Positions 19,424 to 28,998 of a stretch of DNA of 64,000 bases are shown piece after piece. A program made the translations under genes and the position numbers. The notes beneath the pieces were generated by a model. It saw only the letters and a list, made by a program, of their open reading frames with translations. It ran no database searches and was not told the DNA's origin. This stretch comes from Thauera sp. 28 (lineage in GTDB: Bacteria > Pseudomonadota > Gammaproteobacteria > Burkholderiales > Rhodocyclaceae), in contig NZ_AMXA01000004.1 of the NCBI RefSeq assembly GCF_000310145.2, positions 62,001 through 126,000 on the forward strand, in the 5' to 3' direction. The number at the start of each line of letters is the position of its first letter. The stretch's first letter is position 1.

Positions 19424-19867
19424 ATGCAGATCAAGAGCCCTGTCTTCGGCAACATCGAGATCGCCGACGAGAAAGTCCTCGATTTCCCCGCAGGCCTGCC
19501 GGGTTTCGAGCATTGCCGCCGCTTTGCGCTGGTGCATGAGGAGGGCCATGACCCCGACGTCTTCCTGCTGCAGAGCCTCGATGACGCCGAGGTTGCGTTC
19601 TCGGTGACGGGGCCCGAGCGTCTGGGCATCAACTTCGAGTTCGAGCTGGACGACGAAGAGCTTGCCCTGCTGCAACTGAGCGAGCCCGCAGATGCCGCGG
19701 TGGCGGTCATCATCCGCCGGGAGGCCGAAGATGAGGCCGGGCCTGCGTCCACCGGCCTGCGTGCGAATTTCATGGCGCCACTCGTCATCAATGCGGCCAC
19801 CCGCAGGGGCCTGCAGAAGGTCATCAGCAAGCTGGGTTGCGAGATTACGCTGCGCGCGCAGAGCTGA
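19424..19867 (+). CDS. fliW: flagellar assembly factor FliW
   Basis: A 147-residue protein with the FliW signature: GNIEIADEKVLDFPAGLPGFE at the N-terminus and NFMAPLVINAATRRGLQKV near the C-terminus. FliW binds newly made flagellin and antagonises the RNA-binding regulator CsrA, tying flagellin synthesis to secretion. AGGAG precedes the ATG. The csrA gene that often sits beside fliW is not in the window, and no flagellar structural gene is nearby, although a SPOR and a DUF2802 gene precede it on the same strand. Confidence 0.92.
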   Translation: MQIKSPVFGNIEIADEKVLDFPAGLPGFEHCRRFALVHEEGHDPDVFLLQSLDDAEVAFSVTGPERLGINFEFELDDEELALLQLSEPADAAVAVIIRREAEDEAGPASTGLRANFMAPLVINAATRRGLQKVISKLGCEITLRAQS

Positions 19868-19960
19868 CCTGGCGTTTGAAGCAGAGCGCAGGTGCGCCTG
19901 CGGCTGTGTGCCACCGCGCGCCGGTTACAATGCGGCCTTTACGAACTTGGAGCTTCACCC

Positions 19961-20341
19961 ATGGCGAGACAGATCATTTCCACGCCCGATGCCCCGGCTG
20001 CGATCGGCCCATATTCGCAGGCCGTCAAGGTCGGCAACCAGGTTTTCCTCTCCGGTCAGATCGGTCTCGATCCGGTCAGCATGCAGCTCGCCGACGGTGT
20101 CGAAGCGCAGGCCGTGCGCGTGTTCGACAACCTGAAGGCGGTGGCCGCCGCTGCGGGTGGGGGCTTTGCCGATGTGGTCAAGATCAATATCTACCTTACC
20201 GATCTGGCCAACTTTGGTGTCGTCAACGAGATCATGACGCGCTACTTCGCCGAGCCCTATCCCGCGCGCGCGACGGTCGGTGTTCGCGAGTTGCCGCGCG
20301 GCGCCCTGGTCGAGGCCGACCTGGTGCTGGTTCTCGACTGA
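19961..20341 (+). CDS. ridA: RidA family reactive enamine/imine deaminase
   Basis: A 126-residue YjgF/YER057c/UK114 protein. It speeds hydrolysis of reactive 2-aminoacrylate and related imines released by PLP enzymes. Seen motifs: [26 protein letters not shown] split across residues 6-31, [17 protein letters not shown], and the signature [20 protein letters not shown] with the Arg that binds the substrate carboxylate. ATG 19961 follows TTGGAG. A TACAAT box lies at 19926-19931, so it may have its own promoter. recG starts 30 bases downstream. Confidence 0.93.
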   Translation: MARQIISTPDAPAAIGPYSQAVKVGNQVFLSGQIGLDPVSMQLADGVEAQAVRVFDNLKAVAAAAGGGFADVVKINIYLTDLANFGVVNEIMTRYFAEPYPARATVGVRELPRGALVEADLVLVLD

Positions 20342-20371
20342 GCCCCCGTCAGCGGCGGGCCGGGTCGGGTC

Positions 20372-22426
20372 GTGGGCGCAGTGGAGCCGGCGCGCGGCTG
20401 GGAGGGCGTGGGTAGCCAGCTTGCCGCTCGCCTGGCGAAGCTCGATCTGCGTGGCCCGCGCGACCTGCTGCTGCACCTGCCCCTGCGCTATGAGGACGAG
20501 ACCAGGCTGACGCCGATCGCCAGTGCGCGACCGGGTTGGCCGGCCCAGGTGGAGGGCGAGGTGGTGTCCTGCGAGGTGGTGCTGCGGCCGCGCAGGCAGC
20601 TGGTTGCACGCATCGCCGACGCTTCAGGTGCGCTGGTCGCGCGCTGGCTCAATTTCTACCCTTCGCAGAAGCAGCAGCTTGCCGTCGGTCGCCGCGTTCG
20701 CCTGTTCGGCGAGGTGCGGGGCGGCTTCTTCGGCGATGAGATGGTGCATCCGCGCGTACGCGCGGTGGAGGCCGGCGAGGGCCTGCCCGAGGCGCTCACA
20801 CCGGTGTATCCCACCACGGCCGGCCTTGGCCAGGCGACCTTGCGCAAGCTGGTGGCGCGTGCGCTGCGCAGCGAACGCCTCGATGAGCTGCTGCCTGGCG
20901 ATTGGCTGACACAGCTCGACCTGCCCGGCTTTGCCGAGGCCTTGAAGGCCCTGCATTGCCCCTCACCTGATGTCTCGCCGGCGGATCTGGAGTCGCGCCA
21001 GCACCCGGCCTGGCGGCGCATGAAGTTCGAGGAACTGCTGGTACAGCAGCTGTCGCTGCGGCGCGCCTACCTTGCCCGTCGCGCGCGCTCGGCCGTGCCC
21101 CTGCCCGACACGCGTGCGCTGACAGCGGCGCTGCTCGATGTGCTGCCCTTTGCGCCCACGGGCGCGCAGCGCCGGGCGGCGGCGGAGATCGCCGCGGACC
21201 TTGCCGCGCCGCACCCCATGCAGCGCCTGTTGCAGGGCGACGTGGGCTCGGGCAAGACCCTGGTGGCGGCGCTTGCCATGCTGCAGGCGGCCGAGAACGG
21301 CTGGCAGGCGGCGATGATGGCGCCGACCGAGATCCTTGCCGAACAGCACCACCGCAAGCTCGCCGCCTGGTTCGAGCCGCTCGGTCTCCAGCTGGCCTGG
21401 TTGTCGGGCAGCCGGCGCAAGCGTGAGCGCGAGGCAGCGCTTGCGCGCCTGCAGCGCGGCGAGGTGCTTCTCGCAGTGGGCACCCATGCGCTGCTGGAAG
21501 ACCCGGTCAACCTGCCGCGGCTTGCGCTTGCGGTGGTCGACGAGCAGCACCGCTTCGGCGTTCGCCAGCGCCTTGCGCTGCGCGAGAAGGGGGCCTTCGG
21601 GCAGCGTCCGCACATGCTCATGATGTCGGCCACGCCGATACCGCGCACCCTGGCGATGACGCATTACGCCGACCTCGACGTCTCGGTGCTCGACGAGCTG
21701 CCGCCGGGGCGCACGCCGATCCGCACCCGGTTGGTGTCGGACGCACGGCGCGACGAAGTGGTCGCCCGCGTGCGCGCAGCCTGCCTGGGCGGCCGTCAGG
21801 CCTACTGGGTCTGTCCGCTCATCGAGGAGTCCGAAGCCTTGCAGCTGCAGACCGCGCAGGAGACCTACGACACGCTGGTCGCGGCGCTGCCCGAGCTGCG
21901 CGTGGGGCTCGTCCATGGCCGCCTGAAGAGTGACGAGAAGTCCGCGACCATGGCTGCCTTTGCGGCCGGCGAACTTGACGTGCTGGTAGCCACCACGGTC
22001 ATCGAGGTCGGTGTGGATGTCCCCAATGCCAGCCTGATGGTGATCGAGCACGCCGAGCGCTTCGGCCTTGCCCAGCTCCACCAGCTGCGCGGTCGGGTCG
22101 GGCGTGGAACGGTGGAGTCGGTGTGCATCCTGATCTACGCCCAACCCCTGTCGCAGACCGGTCGTGAGCGCTTGAAGGTCATCTTCGAGCACACCGACGG
22201 CTTCGAGATCGCACGCGCCGACCTGCGCATCCGCGGCCCGGGAGAGTTTGTGGGTGCGCGTCAGAGCGGCGTGCCCTTGCTGCGTTACGCCAGCCTGGAA
22301 GACGACGGCGACCTGATCGATCCCGCACGCGAGCTGGCCGAGCATCTGCTGGCGCACGAGCCGGCGCGCGCAGATGCGTTGATGCGGCGCTGGCTGGGTG
22401 CGCGCGAGGGCTTGCTGCAGGCCTGA
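20372..22426 (+). CDS. recG: ATP-dependent DNA helicase RecG
   Basis: A 684-residue superfamily-2 helicase that remodels stalled replication forks and branch-migrates Holliday junctions. The N-terminal wedge/OB domain spans about residues 1-250; helicase motif I is LLQGDVGSGKTLVAALAML near residue 285, motif II is the DExH-type VVDEQHRFGVRQR near 390, and motif VI is QLRGRVGRG near 570. Length fits E. coli RecG (693). The start is taken as GTG 20372; GTG 20381 is an alternative because no clear ribosome site marks either. Confidence 0.93.
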   Translation: MGAVEPARGWEGVGSQLAARLAKLDLRGPRDLLLHLPLRYEDETRLTPIASARPGWPAQVEGEVVSCEVVLRPRRQLVARIADASGALVARWLNFYPSQKQQLAVGRRVRLFGEVRGGFFGDEMVHPRVRAVEAGEGLPEALTPVYPTTAGLGQATLRKLVARALRSERLDELLPGDWLTQLDLPGFAEALKALHCPSPDVSPADLESRQHPAWRRMKFEELLVQQLSLRRAYLARRARSAVPLPDTRALTAALLDVLPFAPTGAQRRAAAEIAADLAAPHPMQRLLQGDVGSGKTLVAALAMLQAAENGWQAAMMAPTEILAEQHHRKLAAWFEPLGLQLAWLSGSRRKREREAALARLQRGEVLLAVGTHALLEDPVNLPRLALAVVDEQHRFGVRQRLALREKGAFGQRPHMLMMSATPIPRTLAMTHYADLDVSVLDELPPGRTPIRTRLVSDARRDEVVARVRAACLGGRQAYWVCPLIEESEALQLQTAQETYDTLVAALPELRVGLVHGRLKSDEKSATMAAFAAGELDVLVATTVIEVGVDVPNASLMVIEHAERFGLAQLHQLRGRVGRGTVESVCILIYAQPLSQTGRERLKVIFEHTDGFEIARADLRIRGPGEFVGARQSGVPLLRYASLEDDGDLIDPARELAEHLLAHEPARADALMRRWLGAREGLLQA

Positions 22427-22429
22427 GAA

Positions 22430-22472
22430 CTCATGCGCGCGGTGTCGCTGAGCGCTCATGCGCGCGGTGTCG
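22430..22472. repeat. 18-bp direct repeat downstream of recG
   Basis: CTCATGCGCGCGGTGTCG occurs identically at 22430-22447 and 22455-22472, a period of 25 bases, immediately after the recG stop. It looks like a small local duplication in the recG-ubiC gap. No function is evident. Confidence 0.8.
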
Positions 22473-22518
22473 ACCTGCGAGGTTGGTAGAATGCCGGCCT
22501 CCGTCCGTTTCTCTGTTC

Positions 22519-23088
22519 ATGCGCACCCGAATTCACCACGAAACCTGGCACCCGGTGCCGCCGCGCGCCACGCTGCCGCCGCTGCTGCGCCCCTGGCTGA
22601 CCGATCCCGCGTCGCTGACGGCCCGCATCAAGGCGCGTTGTGGTCGTTTCGCCGTGCGCGTGCTGCGCCAGGGCTTGGGTCAGGCCCAGCGCGACGAGGC
22701 TGCGGTGCTTGGCCTGCGTCCGGGTGAGCGGGTGTGGGTGCGCGAGGTGCTGCTGATGGCCGATGGCCGGCCGGTGGTCTTCGCGCGCTCCCTGCTGCCG
22801 CGCGCCAACGTGCGCGGCGCGTGGAATCTGTTCCACGGTCTTGGCGCACGGCCGCTTGGCGCCGCACTGTTTGCCGACCCTGCCATCGCGCGCTCGCCGC
22901 TCACCTGCGCCCGGCTCGACCGCCGTGACGCGCGCTATCATCGGGCAAGTGCAGTGCTTGCCTCCGCCACCAGCGCCGGGGTCCTCGGGCACGACCTGTG
23001 GGGACGGCGCTCATTGTTCCGCCTTCACGGCCGTGCGCTCATGGTGAGCGAGTTCTTCCTGCCCGCGATCTTCGACCTGTCACAATGA
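22519..23088 (+). CDS. ubiC: chorismate lyase
   Basis: A 189-residue protein converting chorismate to 4-hydroxybenzoate and pyruvate, the committed step of ubiquinone synthesis. Family features are the [14 protein letters not shown]-terminal motif, an Arg/Glu-rich core ([23 protein letters not shown] in part) and the C-terminal [11 protein letters not shown], whose glutamate is catalytic. ATG 22519 is chosen to match the normal family N-terminus. TAGAAT at 22487-22492 may be its -10 box. It overlaps ubiA by four bases (ATGA), so the first two ubiquinone steps are coupled. Confidence 0.92.
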   Translation: MRTRIHHETWHPVPPRATLPPLLRPWLTDPASLTARIKARCGRFAVRVLRQGLGQAQRDEAAVLGLRPGERVWVREVLLMADGRPVVFARSLLPRANVRGAWNLFHGLGARPLGAALFADPAIARSPLTCARLDRRDARYHRASAVLASATSAGVLGHDLWGRRSLFRLHGRALMVSEFFLPAIFDLSQ

Positions 23089-23966
23089 TCCAGACGATGC
23101 CTCTCGCCGACCGCCTGCCCCTGTATGCCCGCCTGATGCGCATCGACAAGCCGATCGGCACGCTGCTGCTGCTGTGGCCGACACTGTGGGCGCTGTGGGT
23201 GGCGGCAGAGGGCTGGCCGCCGCTGCACATCCTGCTCATCTTCGTGCTCGGCACCTTTCTGATGCGTTCGGCCGGCTGCGTGATCAACGACTATGCCGAC
23301 CGCGACTTCGATGGCCATGTCGAGCGCACTGCCAACCGGCCGCTGGCGACCGGTGCGGTGAGCACGCGCGAGGCGCTGTGGCTGGCAGGGGGGCTCGCCG
23401 TGCTTGCCTTCCTGCTTGTGCTGCCGCTCGACGCGCTGGTGATCTGGATGTCGATACCCGCGCTCTTTCTCGCCGCCAGCTATCCCTTCACCAAGCGCTT
23501 CTTCGCGCTGCCGCAGGCCTACCTGGGCCTGGCCTTCGGCTTCAGCATCCCGATGGGTTTTGCGGCGGTGCAGGGCACGGTTCCCGCCCTCGCCTGGCTG
23601 ATGCTGCTCGCCAACACCCTGTGGACCATCGCCTACGACACCGAGTACGCCATGGTCGACCGCCCGGATGATCTCAAGATCGGCATCAAGACCTCGGCCA
23701 TCACCTTCGGCCGCTTCGACGTGGCCGCGGTCATGCTGTGCTACGCGGGCGCAATTGCCCTGCTGGCTGTCGTGGGCGGGATGATCTCGGCGGGAGCGGC
23801 CTACTACCTCGGCCTCGTCCTCGCGGCCGGCATCGCCGGCTACCACTATGTCCTGATCCGCGGCCGCGAGCGTGCGGCGTGCTTCAAGGCCTTCCGCCAC
23901 AACAACTGGTTCGGTGCCGCCGTGTTCGCCGGCATCGTCCTCGACCATCTGCTGCGCGCGGCTTGA
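23085..23966 (+). CDS. ubiA: 4-hydroxybenzoate polyprenyltransferase
   Basis: A 293-residue membrane prenyltransferase with eight or nine helices that attaches the polyprenyl chain to 4-hydroxybenzoate. The two Asp-rich Mg2+/diphosphate motifs are visible: [15 protein letters not shown] from Asn68 and [16 protein letters not shown] from Asp185. It starts inside the ubiC stop codon and so forms a two-gene ubiCA unit; ubiD of the same pathway lies about 1 kb downstream. Confidence 0.94.
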   Translation: MIQTMPLADRLPLYARLMRIDKPIGTLLLLWPTLWALWVAAEGWPPLHILLIFVLGTFLMRSAGCVINDYADRDFDGHVERTANRPLATGAVSTREALWLAGGLAVLAFLLVLPLDALVIWMSIPALFLAASYPFTKRFFALPQAYLGLAFGFSIPMGFAAVQGTVPALAWLMLLANTLWTIAYDTEYAMVDRPDDLKIGIKTSAITFGRFDVAAVMLCYAGAIALLAVVGGMISAGAAYYLGLVLAAGIAGYHYVLIRGRERAACFKAFRHNNWFGAAVFAGIVLDHLLRAA

Positions 23967-24042
23967 GCGTCGTGCGTCGTGCCCGAACCCCCTTTGCGCT
24001 TGCCCCCCTTTTGCGCCTGAACGCCTCTTTCCGGACCTGCCC

Positions 24043-24867
24043 ATGCACTTCATGACCGCCCTCCAGGCTGCCTGGCAGCAGCGCGACAGCCTGCTCTGTG
24101 TCGGCCTCGACCCCGATCCTGCCAAGCTCCCGGCCCATCTGCAGGGTCGACCCGATGCCATTTTCGAGTTCTGCAAGGCCATCGTGGACGCCACCGCCGA
24201 CCTGGTGTGCTGCTTCAAGCCGCAGATCGCCTATTTCGCGGCCCACCGTGCCGAGGACCAGCTCGAGGCGCTGATCGCCCACATCCACGCTGCCCATCCC
24301 GCCACCCCGGTGATCCTCGACGCCAAGCGTGGAGATATCGGCAGCACGGCCGAGCAGTACGCCGTGGAGGCTTTCGAGCGCTTCAAGGCCGATGCCATCA
24401 CGGTCAACCCTTACATGGGGCGCGATTCGGTCGACCCCTATCTGGCCTGGCCCGACAAGGGCGTAATCCTGCTCTGCCGCACCTCCAACCCGGGCGGTTC
24501 GGATCTCCAGTTCCTCGAGGTCGACACCCCGCACGGCCGCATGAAGCTCTATGAGCACGTGGCCCGTACCGTCGCCGAGGACTGGAACGCCAGCGGCAAT
24601 TGCGGCCTCGTGGTCGGCGCCACCTTCCCGGCCGAGATCGCGCGCGTGCGCGAACTCACCGGGGACATGCCGCTGCTGGTGCCCGGCATCGGTGCCCAGG
24701 GCGGCGACATCGCCGCCACGCTCGCGGCGGGCCGCACGGCGAACGGCACCGGGCTGATGATCAACTCCTCGCGCGCCGTGCTCTATGCCGGCAAGGGCGA
24801 GGACTTCGCCGATGCCGCGCGCCAGGTGGCGCTCGACACCCGCGACGCGATCAACGCCCAGCGCTGA
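24043..24867 (+). CDS. pyrF: orotidine 5'-phosphate decarboxylase (type 2)
   Basis: A 274-residue TIM-barrel enzyme making UMP, the last step of de novo pyrimidine synthesis. The catalytic motif is [14 protein letters not shown] with Asp93, Lys95 and Asp98; [11 protein letters not shown] near the start binds the phosphate region and [25 protein letters not shown] lies near the C-terminus (short part quoted: [14 protein letters not shown]). Length and motif spacing identify the longer type 2 form rather than the 230-residue E. coli type. ATG 24043 or 24052 could be the start; 24043 is preferred without a strong ribosome site to decide. Confidence 0.93.
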   Translation: MHFMTALQAAWQQRDSLLCVGLDPDPAKLPAHLQGRPDAIFEFCKAIVDATADLVCCFKPQIAYFAAHRAEDQLEALIAHIHAAHPATPVILDAKRGDIGSTAEQYAVEAFERFKADAITVNPYMGRDSVDPYLAWPDKGVILLCRTSNPGGSDLQFLEVDTPHGRMKLYEHVARTVAEDWNASGNCGLVVGATFPAEIARVRELTGDMPLLVPGIGAQGGDIAATLAAGRTANGTGLMINSSRAVLYAGKGEDFADAARQVALDTRDAINAQR

Positions 24868-24964
24868 GCGCGCGCACGCCACCGCGGCTGCAACTTCCAG
24901 CCGGATGCGGCGTCCACCAGCGCCCGTGCCTGCCGTGGCCCGCATCCATCACGAGACGCCCAGC

Positions 24965-26455
24965 ATGAAATACGACGACCTCCGCGACTTCATCTCCCAG
25001 CTCGAGGCGCGCGGCGAGCTCAAGCGCATCACCGTTCCGGTAGACACCCACCTCGAGATGACCGAGATCGCCGACCGCGTGCTGCGCGCGGGTGGCCCCG
25101 CGCTGTTGTTCGAGAAGCCGGTGACCAAGGGTGTGGCGCAGTCCATCCCGGTGCTCGCCAATCTCTTCGGTACGCCGCAACGGGTGGCGATGGGCATGGG
25201 TGAGGACGTCGCCGACGGCAACTGGAGCACGCCGCTGCGCGAAGTCGGAAAACTGCTCGCCTACCTCAAGGAGCCCGAGCCGCCCAAGGGCCTCAAGGAC
25301 GCCTGGGAGAAGCTGCCGGTACTCAAGCAGGTGCTGAACATGGCGCCCAAGGAGGTACGTTCCGCCCCCTGCCAGCAAGTGGTGTGGCAGGGTGACGAGA
25401 TCGACCTCGCCAGGCTGCCGATCCAGCACTGCTGGCCGGGGGATGCGGCGCCACTGATCACCTGGGGCCTGGTGGTGACGCGTGGGCCGCACAAGAAGCG
25501 TCAGAACCTGGGCATCTACCGTCAGCAGGTGATCGGCCGCAACAGAGTGATCATGCGCTGGCTGGCGCATCGCGGCGGTGCGCTGGACTTTCTCGAGCAC
25601 CAGCGCGCGCATCCGGGCGAGCCTTTCCCGGTGTCGGTCGTGCTCGGCTGCGATCCGGCCACCATCCTCGGTGCCGTGACGCCGGTGCCGGATACGATCT
25701 CTGAGTACCAGTTCGCCGGCCTGCTGCGCGGTGCCAAGACCGAGCTGGTGAAGTGCATTGGCAACGATTTGCAGGTGCCGGCATCGAGCGAGATCGTGCT
25801 CGAAGGCGTGATTCATCCGAACGACATGGCGCCCGAAGGGCCGTACGGCGACCACACCGGCTACTACAATGAGGTTTCCGACTTCCCGGTGTTCACCATC
25901 GAGCGCATCACCATGCGCCGCGAGCCGATCTACCACAGCACCTATACCGGCAAGCCGCCCGACGAGCCGGCGATGCTGGGCGTGGCGCTGAATGAAGTCT
26001 TCGTGCCGCTGCTGCAGAAGCAGTTCACCGAGATCGTCGATTTCTATCTGCCGCCCGAGGGCTGCTCCTACCGCCTGGCGGTGGTCAGCATCAGGAAGCA
26101 GTACCCGGGCCACGCCAAGCGCGTCATGTTCGGCATCTGGAGCTTCCTGCGCCAGTTCATGTACACCAAGTTCATCATCGTGGTGGACGAGGATGTGAAC
26201 ATCCGTGACTGGAAGGAGGTGATCTGGGCGCTCACCACGCGCATGGACGCCACTCGCGACACCACCCTGGTCGATAACACGCCGATCGACTATCTCGACT
26301 TCGCCAGCCCGGTTGCCGGCCTGGGCAGCAAGATGGGCCTGGATGCGACCAACAAGTGGCCGGGTGAGACCAACCGCGAGTGGGGCACGCCGATCGTCAT
26401 GGACGACGCAGTCAAGGCGCGGGTGGACGCGATGTGGGGCGAGCTCGGACTGTAG
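24965..26455 (+). CDS. ubiD: UbiD-family 4-hydroxy-3-polyprenylbenzoate decarboxylase
   Basis: A 496-residue decarboxylase of ubiquinone synthesis that uses prenylated FMN made by Ubi[21 protein letters not shown] is the standard N-terminus, and the internal [12 protein letters not shown] segment and E-x-x-R region ([15 protein letters not shown]-like) match the family; length equals E. coli UbiD (497). With ubiC and ubiA upstream it places three ubiquinone genes within 4 kb. UbiX is not in the window. UbiD relatives acting on aromatic acids are common in this bacterial group, but length and context favour the biosynthetic enzyme. Confidence 0.92.
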   Translation: MKYDDLRDFISQLEARGELKRITVPVDTHLEMTEIADRVLRAGGPALLFEKPVTKGVAQSIPVLANLFGTPQRVAMGMGEDVADGNWSTPLREVGKLLAYLKEPEPPKGLKDAWEKLPVLKQVLNMAPKEVRSAPCQQVVWQGDEIDLARLPIQHCWPGDAAPLITWGLVVTRGPHKKRQNLGIYRQQVIGRNRVIMRWLAHRGGALDFLEHQRAHPGEPFPVSVVLGCDPATILGAVTPVPDTISEYQFAGLLRGAKTELVKCIGNDLQVPASSEIVLEGVIHPNDMAPEGPYGDHTGYYNEVSDFPVFTIERITMRREPIYHSTYTGKPPDEPAMLGVALNEVFVPLLQKQFTEIVDFYLPPEGCSYRLAVVSIRKQYPGHAKRVMFGIWSFLRQFMYTKFIIVVDEDVNIRDWKEVIWALTTRMDATRDTTLVDNTPIDYLDFASPVAGLGSKMGLDATNKWPGETNREWGTPIVMDDAVKARVDAMWGELGL

Positions 26456-26581
26456 GCGGCAGACCGGCCAGCTTGCGTCTTGCGGTTGCGTTGTCTGCGG
26501 ATTCGCGGCATGGTCCGCGCTTCGCCCACCCATCCATCCGGTGCGGACGCCTTGGCGCGGTCCGCGCTACGAGGAGCTTCG

Positions 26582-26995
26582 ATGAACAGCCCCCACCCGG
26601 CCCCGCTGGCCGCCGGCCAGCCGTCCGAGAACATGGTCACGGTGACCCATCTGGTGTATGCCCTGCACGCCTTCGCGGTGTTCACCGCGGTGGCCGGCTC
26701 GGCGACCATCATCTTCAGCTTCATTGCCAGCCTGCCGTCGATCGCGGCGGTGGTCATCAACTACTGGAACCAGACGGCGGTACGCGGTACCTGGCTGGAG
26801 AGCCACTTCCGCTGGCAGATCCGCACCTTCTGGTTCGCAGTGATGTGGGTCGCTGTGGCGGTGCTGATGGTGCTGACCGTGATCGGCGTGCCCTTCGCGA
26901 TCCTGGTTATCCTGCTCGCCGGGCTGTGGATCCTGTACCGCGTGGTGCGTGGCTGGTGGGTGCTGACGCAGCGGCGCGGCCTGCCGATGGACTGA
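26582..26995 (+). CDS. small membrane protein, DUF4870-like
   Basis: A 137-residue protein with three hydrophobic segments (about residues 20-45, 80-100 and 105-125) separated by the conserved-looking stretch INYWNQTAVRGTWLESHFRWQ. GAGGAG precedes the ATG. The pattern matches small DUF4870-type membrane proteins of unknown function found across betaproteobacteria. It ends one base before the stop of the convergent dacB gene. Confidence 0.65.
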   Translation: MNSPHPAPLAAGQPSENMVTVTHLVYALHAFAVFTAVAGSATIIFSFIASLPSIAAVVINYWNQTAVRGTWLESHFRWQIRTFWFAVMWVAVAVLMVLTVIGVPFAILVILLAGLWILYRVVRGWWVLTQRRGLPMD

Positions 26996-28420
26996 TCAGG
27001 GCGTTGCCGTCCACAGCCATTCGAGCAGGGCATCCTGTGCCTCGGCGCTGTTGTGGGCCTCAGGGTGATTGACCATCATCACCACCGCATGGCGGTGGCC
27101 ATTACGGTCGAGCAAGTAGCCGCCGATCGCGCGCACGCCGTTGAGCGTGCCGGTCTTGATGTGGGCCTGACCGTTGGCCGGGCTGCCCGCCAGGCGGCGG
27201 CGCGCCGTGCCATCTACGCCCGCCATTGGCAGCGCGGCGATGTACTCGGGCATCCACGGACGCTGCCAGGCCGCTACCAACATGCGGCCGAGGCTGTCGG
27301 CGCGGATGCGCTCGATGCGTGACAGGCCGGAGCCGTTGTCGATGACCAGCCCCTCGGTGGCGATGCCTGCGGCGGCGAGCTGGGCGCTCGCGACGCGTGC
27401 GCCGCCGACCACCATGTCCGCTGCGTCCTGATGCGCCGTCCCAAGGCTGGCCAGCAGCTGGCGCGCGATGACGTTGCTCGACCACTTGTTCATGTCGCGG
27501 ATGATTTCGGCAAGGGGCGGCGAATCGTCGCTGAACAGCGGTTGCGTGCCGCTGGCCGGACGCACGCCCGCACGCACGCTGCCGCCCAGGTGTCCGCCGA
27601 CTTCGCTCCACAGCGCGGCGACCAGGGCGATGCCGAATTCGGCTGGCGGGAGAGGTGCGGCACTCCATGTGCGCGGGCCGCAGGCGGCGGGTAGGGTGCC
27701 GCTCAGCACCAGTCGACGCCCGCCTTCGACGCTGGCCTGCAGGTCGCGGTACCAGGTCCCGCAGGGGGCGTTGGAGGTGAGGATGCGGTTGTCGATGACG
27801 ATGCCCGCGAGCGGCGGCTCGGCGGCAAGGGTGACCGGCTCGTTGGCGCCCTTGCCCGGGTAGAGTCCGAGCAGCAGGGTGTTGTAGTGCAGCAACAGGC
27901 CGTGTGGACCGCTGTTGTAGGGGCGCAGGCCGCGTCCGTCGAAGGCATCGGGGTCGTGGGGTGGCAGGCGCAGCGCTGACGCATCGAGCACGATGTCGCC
28001 CTCGATGCGCTCGATACCCAGTGCACGCAGCCGGCGCAGCAGTTTCCACAGGCGGTCATAGCCGAGCACCGGGTCGGCGCCGCCGACGAGGAAGAGGTCT
28101 CCGTGCAGCACGCCTTCGCGTACGCGCCCCGACATGGCAATCTCGGTACGCCAGGTATGCGCCGGGCCTAGTTGCTCGAGCGCAGCGAAGGCGGTGACCA
28201 GTTTCATCACCGAGGCGGGGTTCATCGCGCGCTCGGCGTTGACTGCCAGTGTAGGCTGAGCGCCGGTGTCGACCGGCTGCACCCAGATGGAAACCGCATC
28301 CACCGGAATTCGTGCGGCGTCGAGTGCGAGGCGCACGCTGGCCGGCAGGGTGGTGCTGGCACTGGTTTGTTGCGCTGCACAGAGCATCAGCGCGAGTACG
28401 AAGGCCTTGCTGATGGGCAT
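26996..28420 (-). CDS. dacB: D-alanyl-D-alanine carboxypeptidase/endopeptidase (PBP4 type)
   Basis: About 474 residues from ATG 28420, chosen because it gives a clean signal peptide (MPISKAFVLALMLCAAQQ, cleavage after TSA); ATG 28453 is an alternative. The mature periplasmic enzyme has all three penicillin-binding motifs of class C PBPs: Ser70-x-x-Lys73 in NPASVMKL, SSN in KWSSNVIARQ, and KTG in HIKTGTLNG. It trims or hydrolyses peptidoglycan peptides. The intervening region between motifs 1 and 2 contains the large insert typical of PBP4. It is divergent from the small unknown gene at 28585. Confidence 0.92.
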   Translation of the reverse strand: MPISKAFVLALMLCAAQQTSASTTLPASVRLALDAARIPVDAVSIWVQPVDTGAQPTLAVNAERAMNPASVMKLVTAFAALEQLGPAHTWRTEIAMSGRVREGVLHGDLFLVGGADPVLGYDRLWKLLRRLRALGIERIEGDIVLDASALRLPPHDPDAFDGRGLRPYNSGPHGLLLHYNTLLLGLYPGKGANEPVTLAAEPPLAGIVIDNRILTSNAPCGTWYRDLQASVEGGRRLVLSGTLPAACGPRTWSAAPLPPAEFGIALVAALWSEVGGHLGGSVRAGVRPASGTQPLFSDDSPPLAEIIRDMNKWSSNVIARQLLASLGTAHQDAADMVVGGARVASAQLAAAGIATEGLVIDNGSGLSRIERIRADSLGRMLVAAWQRPWMPEYIAALPMAGVDGTARRRLAGSPANGQAHIKTGTLNGVRAIGGYLLDRNGHRHAVVMMVNHPEAHNSAEAQDALLEWLWTATP

Positions 28421-28584
28421 AAAAATAAGGCTTATCCTGCGTAAATGCGTCATGTTCGTGCCGGATTCACTGACGATCTGGCTGCAGACTGGATTAGCAT
28501 TGCAAACATAAGGCAATGGAAATCACGCAATGCAGCATGGGTTGCGTTACCAGCGGCACACAGCTTGCCGGAAAGGATCGGATT

Positions 28585-28950
28585 ATGAGCGGATTCGGAC
28601 ACTACGAGCGCACTGCAGACGAGCTTGAGCGTGAGATCGTCAAGCGCGGTATTGCAATCGGCATCGACTGGCAGGATGCCGCGCGCCTGCGTGAGCTGGC
28701 GGCGAGAGCGCTGAGCTGCACGCCGGGTTGCATGATGAAGATGCTGCGCAGTCCCATTCGACAGGAAAAGCTCACCGGAGAGCTGTTCGCGCTTTCCGAG
28801 CTGATGTTCGAGAACATGCGCCAGAGCGCGGAGGTGGGCATGCATACCCACGGTGGGCCGGCCTGGAAGGCATTTGGGCGCGCCCTCTATGAGGCCTACG
28901 ACGCCGGGGTGGTGCGCGACGCCGACCCTGTTCCCGCCATGGAGGGGTGA
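28585..28950 (+). CDS. hypothetical protein, 121 residues
   Basis: Not recognised. The predicted protein is mostly helical and charged, with no signal peptide or membrane segment. Visible features are a C-x3-C pair (Cys45, Cys49) inside RALSCTPGCMMKMLRSP, a His pair in MHTHGGP, and a C-terminal YEAYDAGVV segment. GGAAAGGA shortly before ATG 28585 supports translation; the frame is open upstream to 28516 but lacks a better site. It stands between divergent dacB and convergent lysA. The even codon pattern and ribosome site suggest a real gene. Confidence 0.6.
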   Translation: MSGFGHYERTADELEREIVKRGIAIGIDWQDAARLRELAARALSCTPGCMMKMLRSPIRQEKLTGELFALSELMFENMRQSAEVGMHTHGGPAWKAFGRALYEAYDAGVVRDADPVPAMEG

Positions 28951-28998
28951 AGCTGCGATGAGGGTGAACGGGGCCGGCGCGGGCACGGCCCCACTGCG

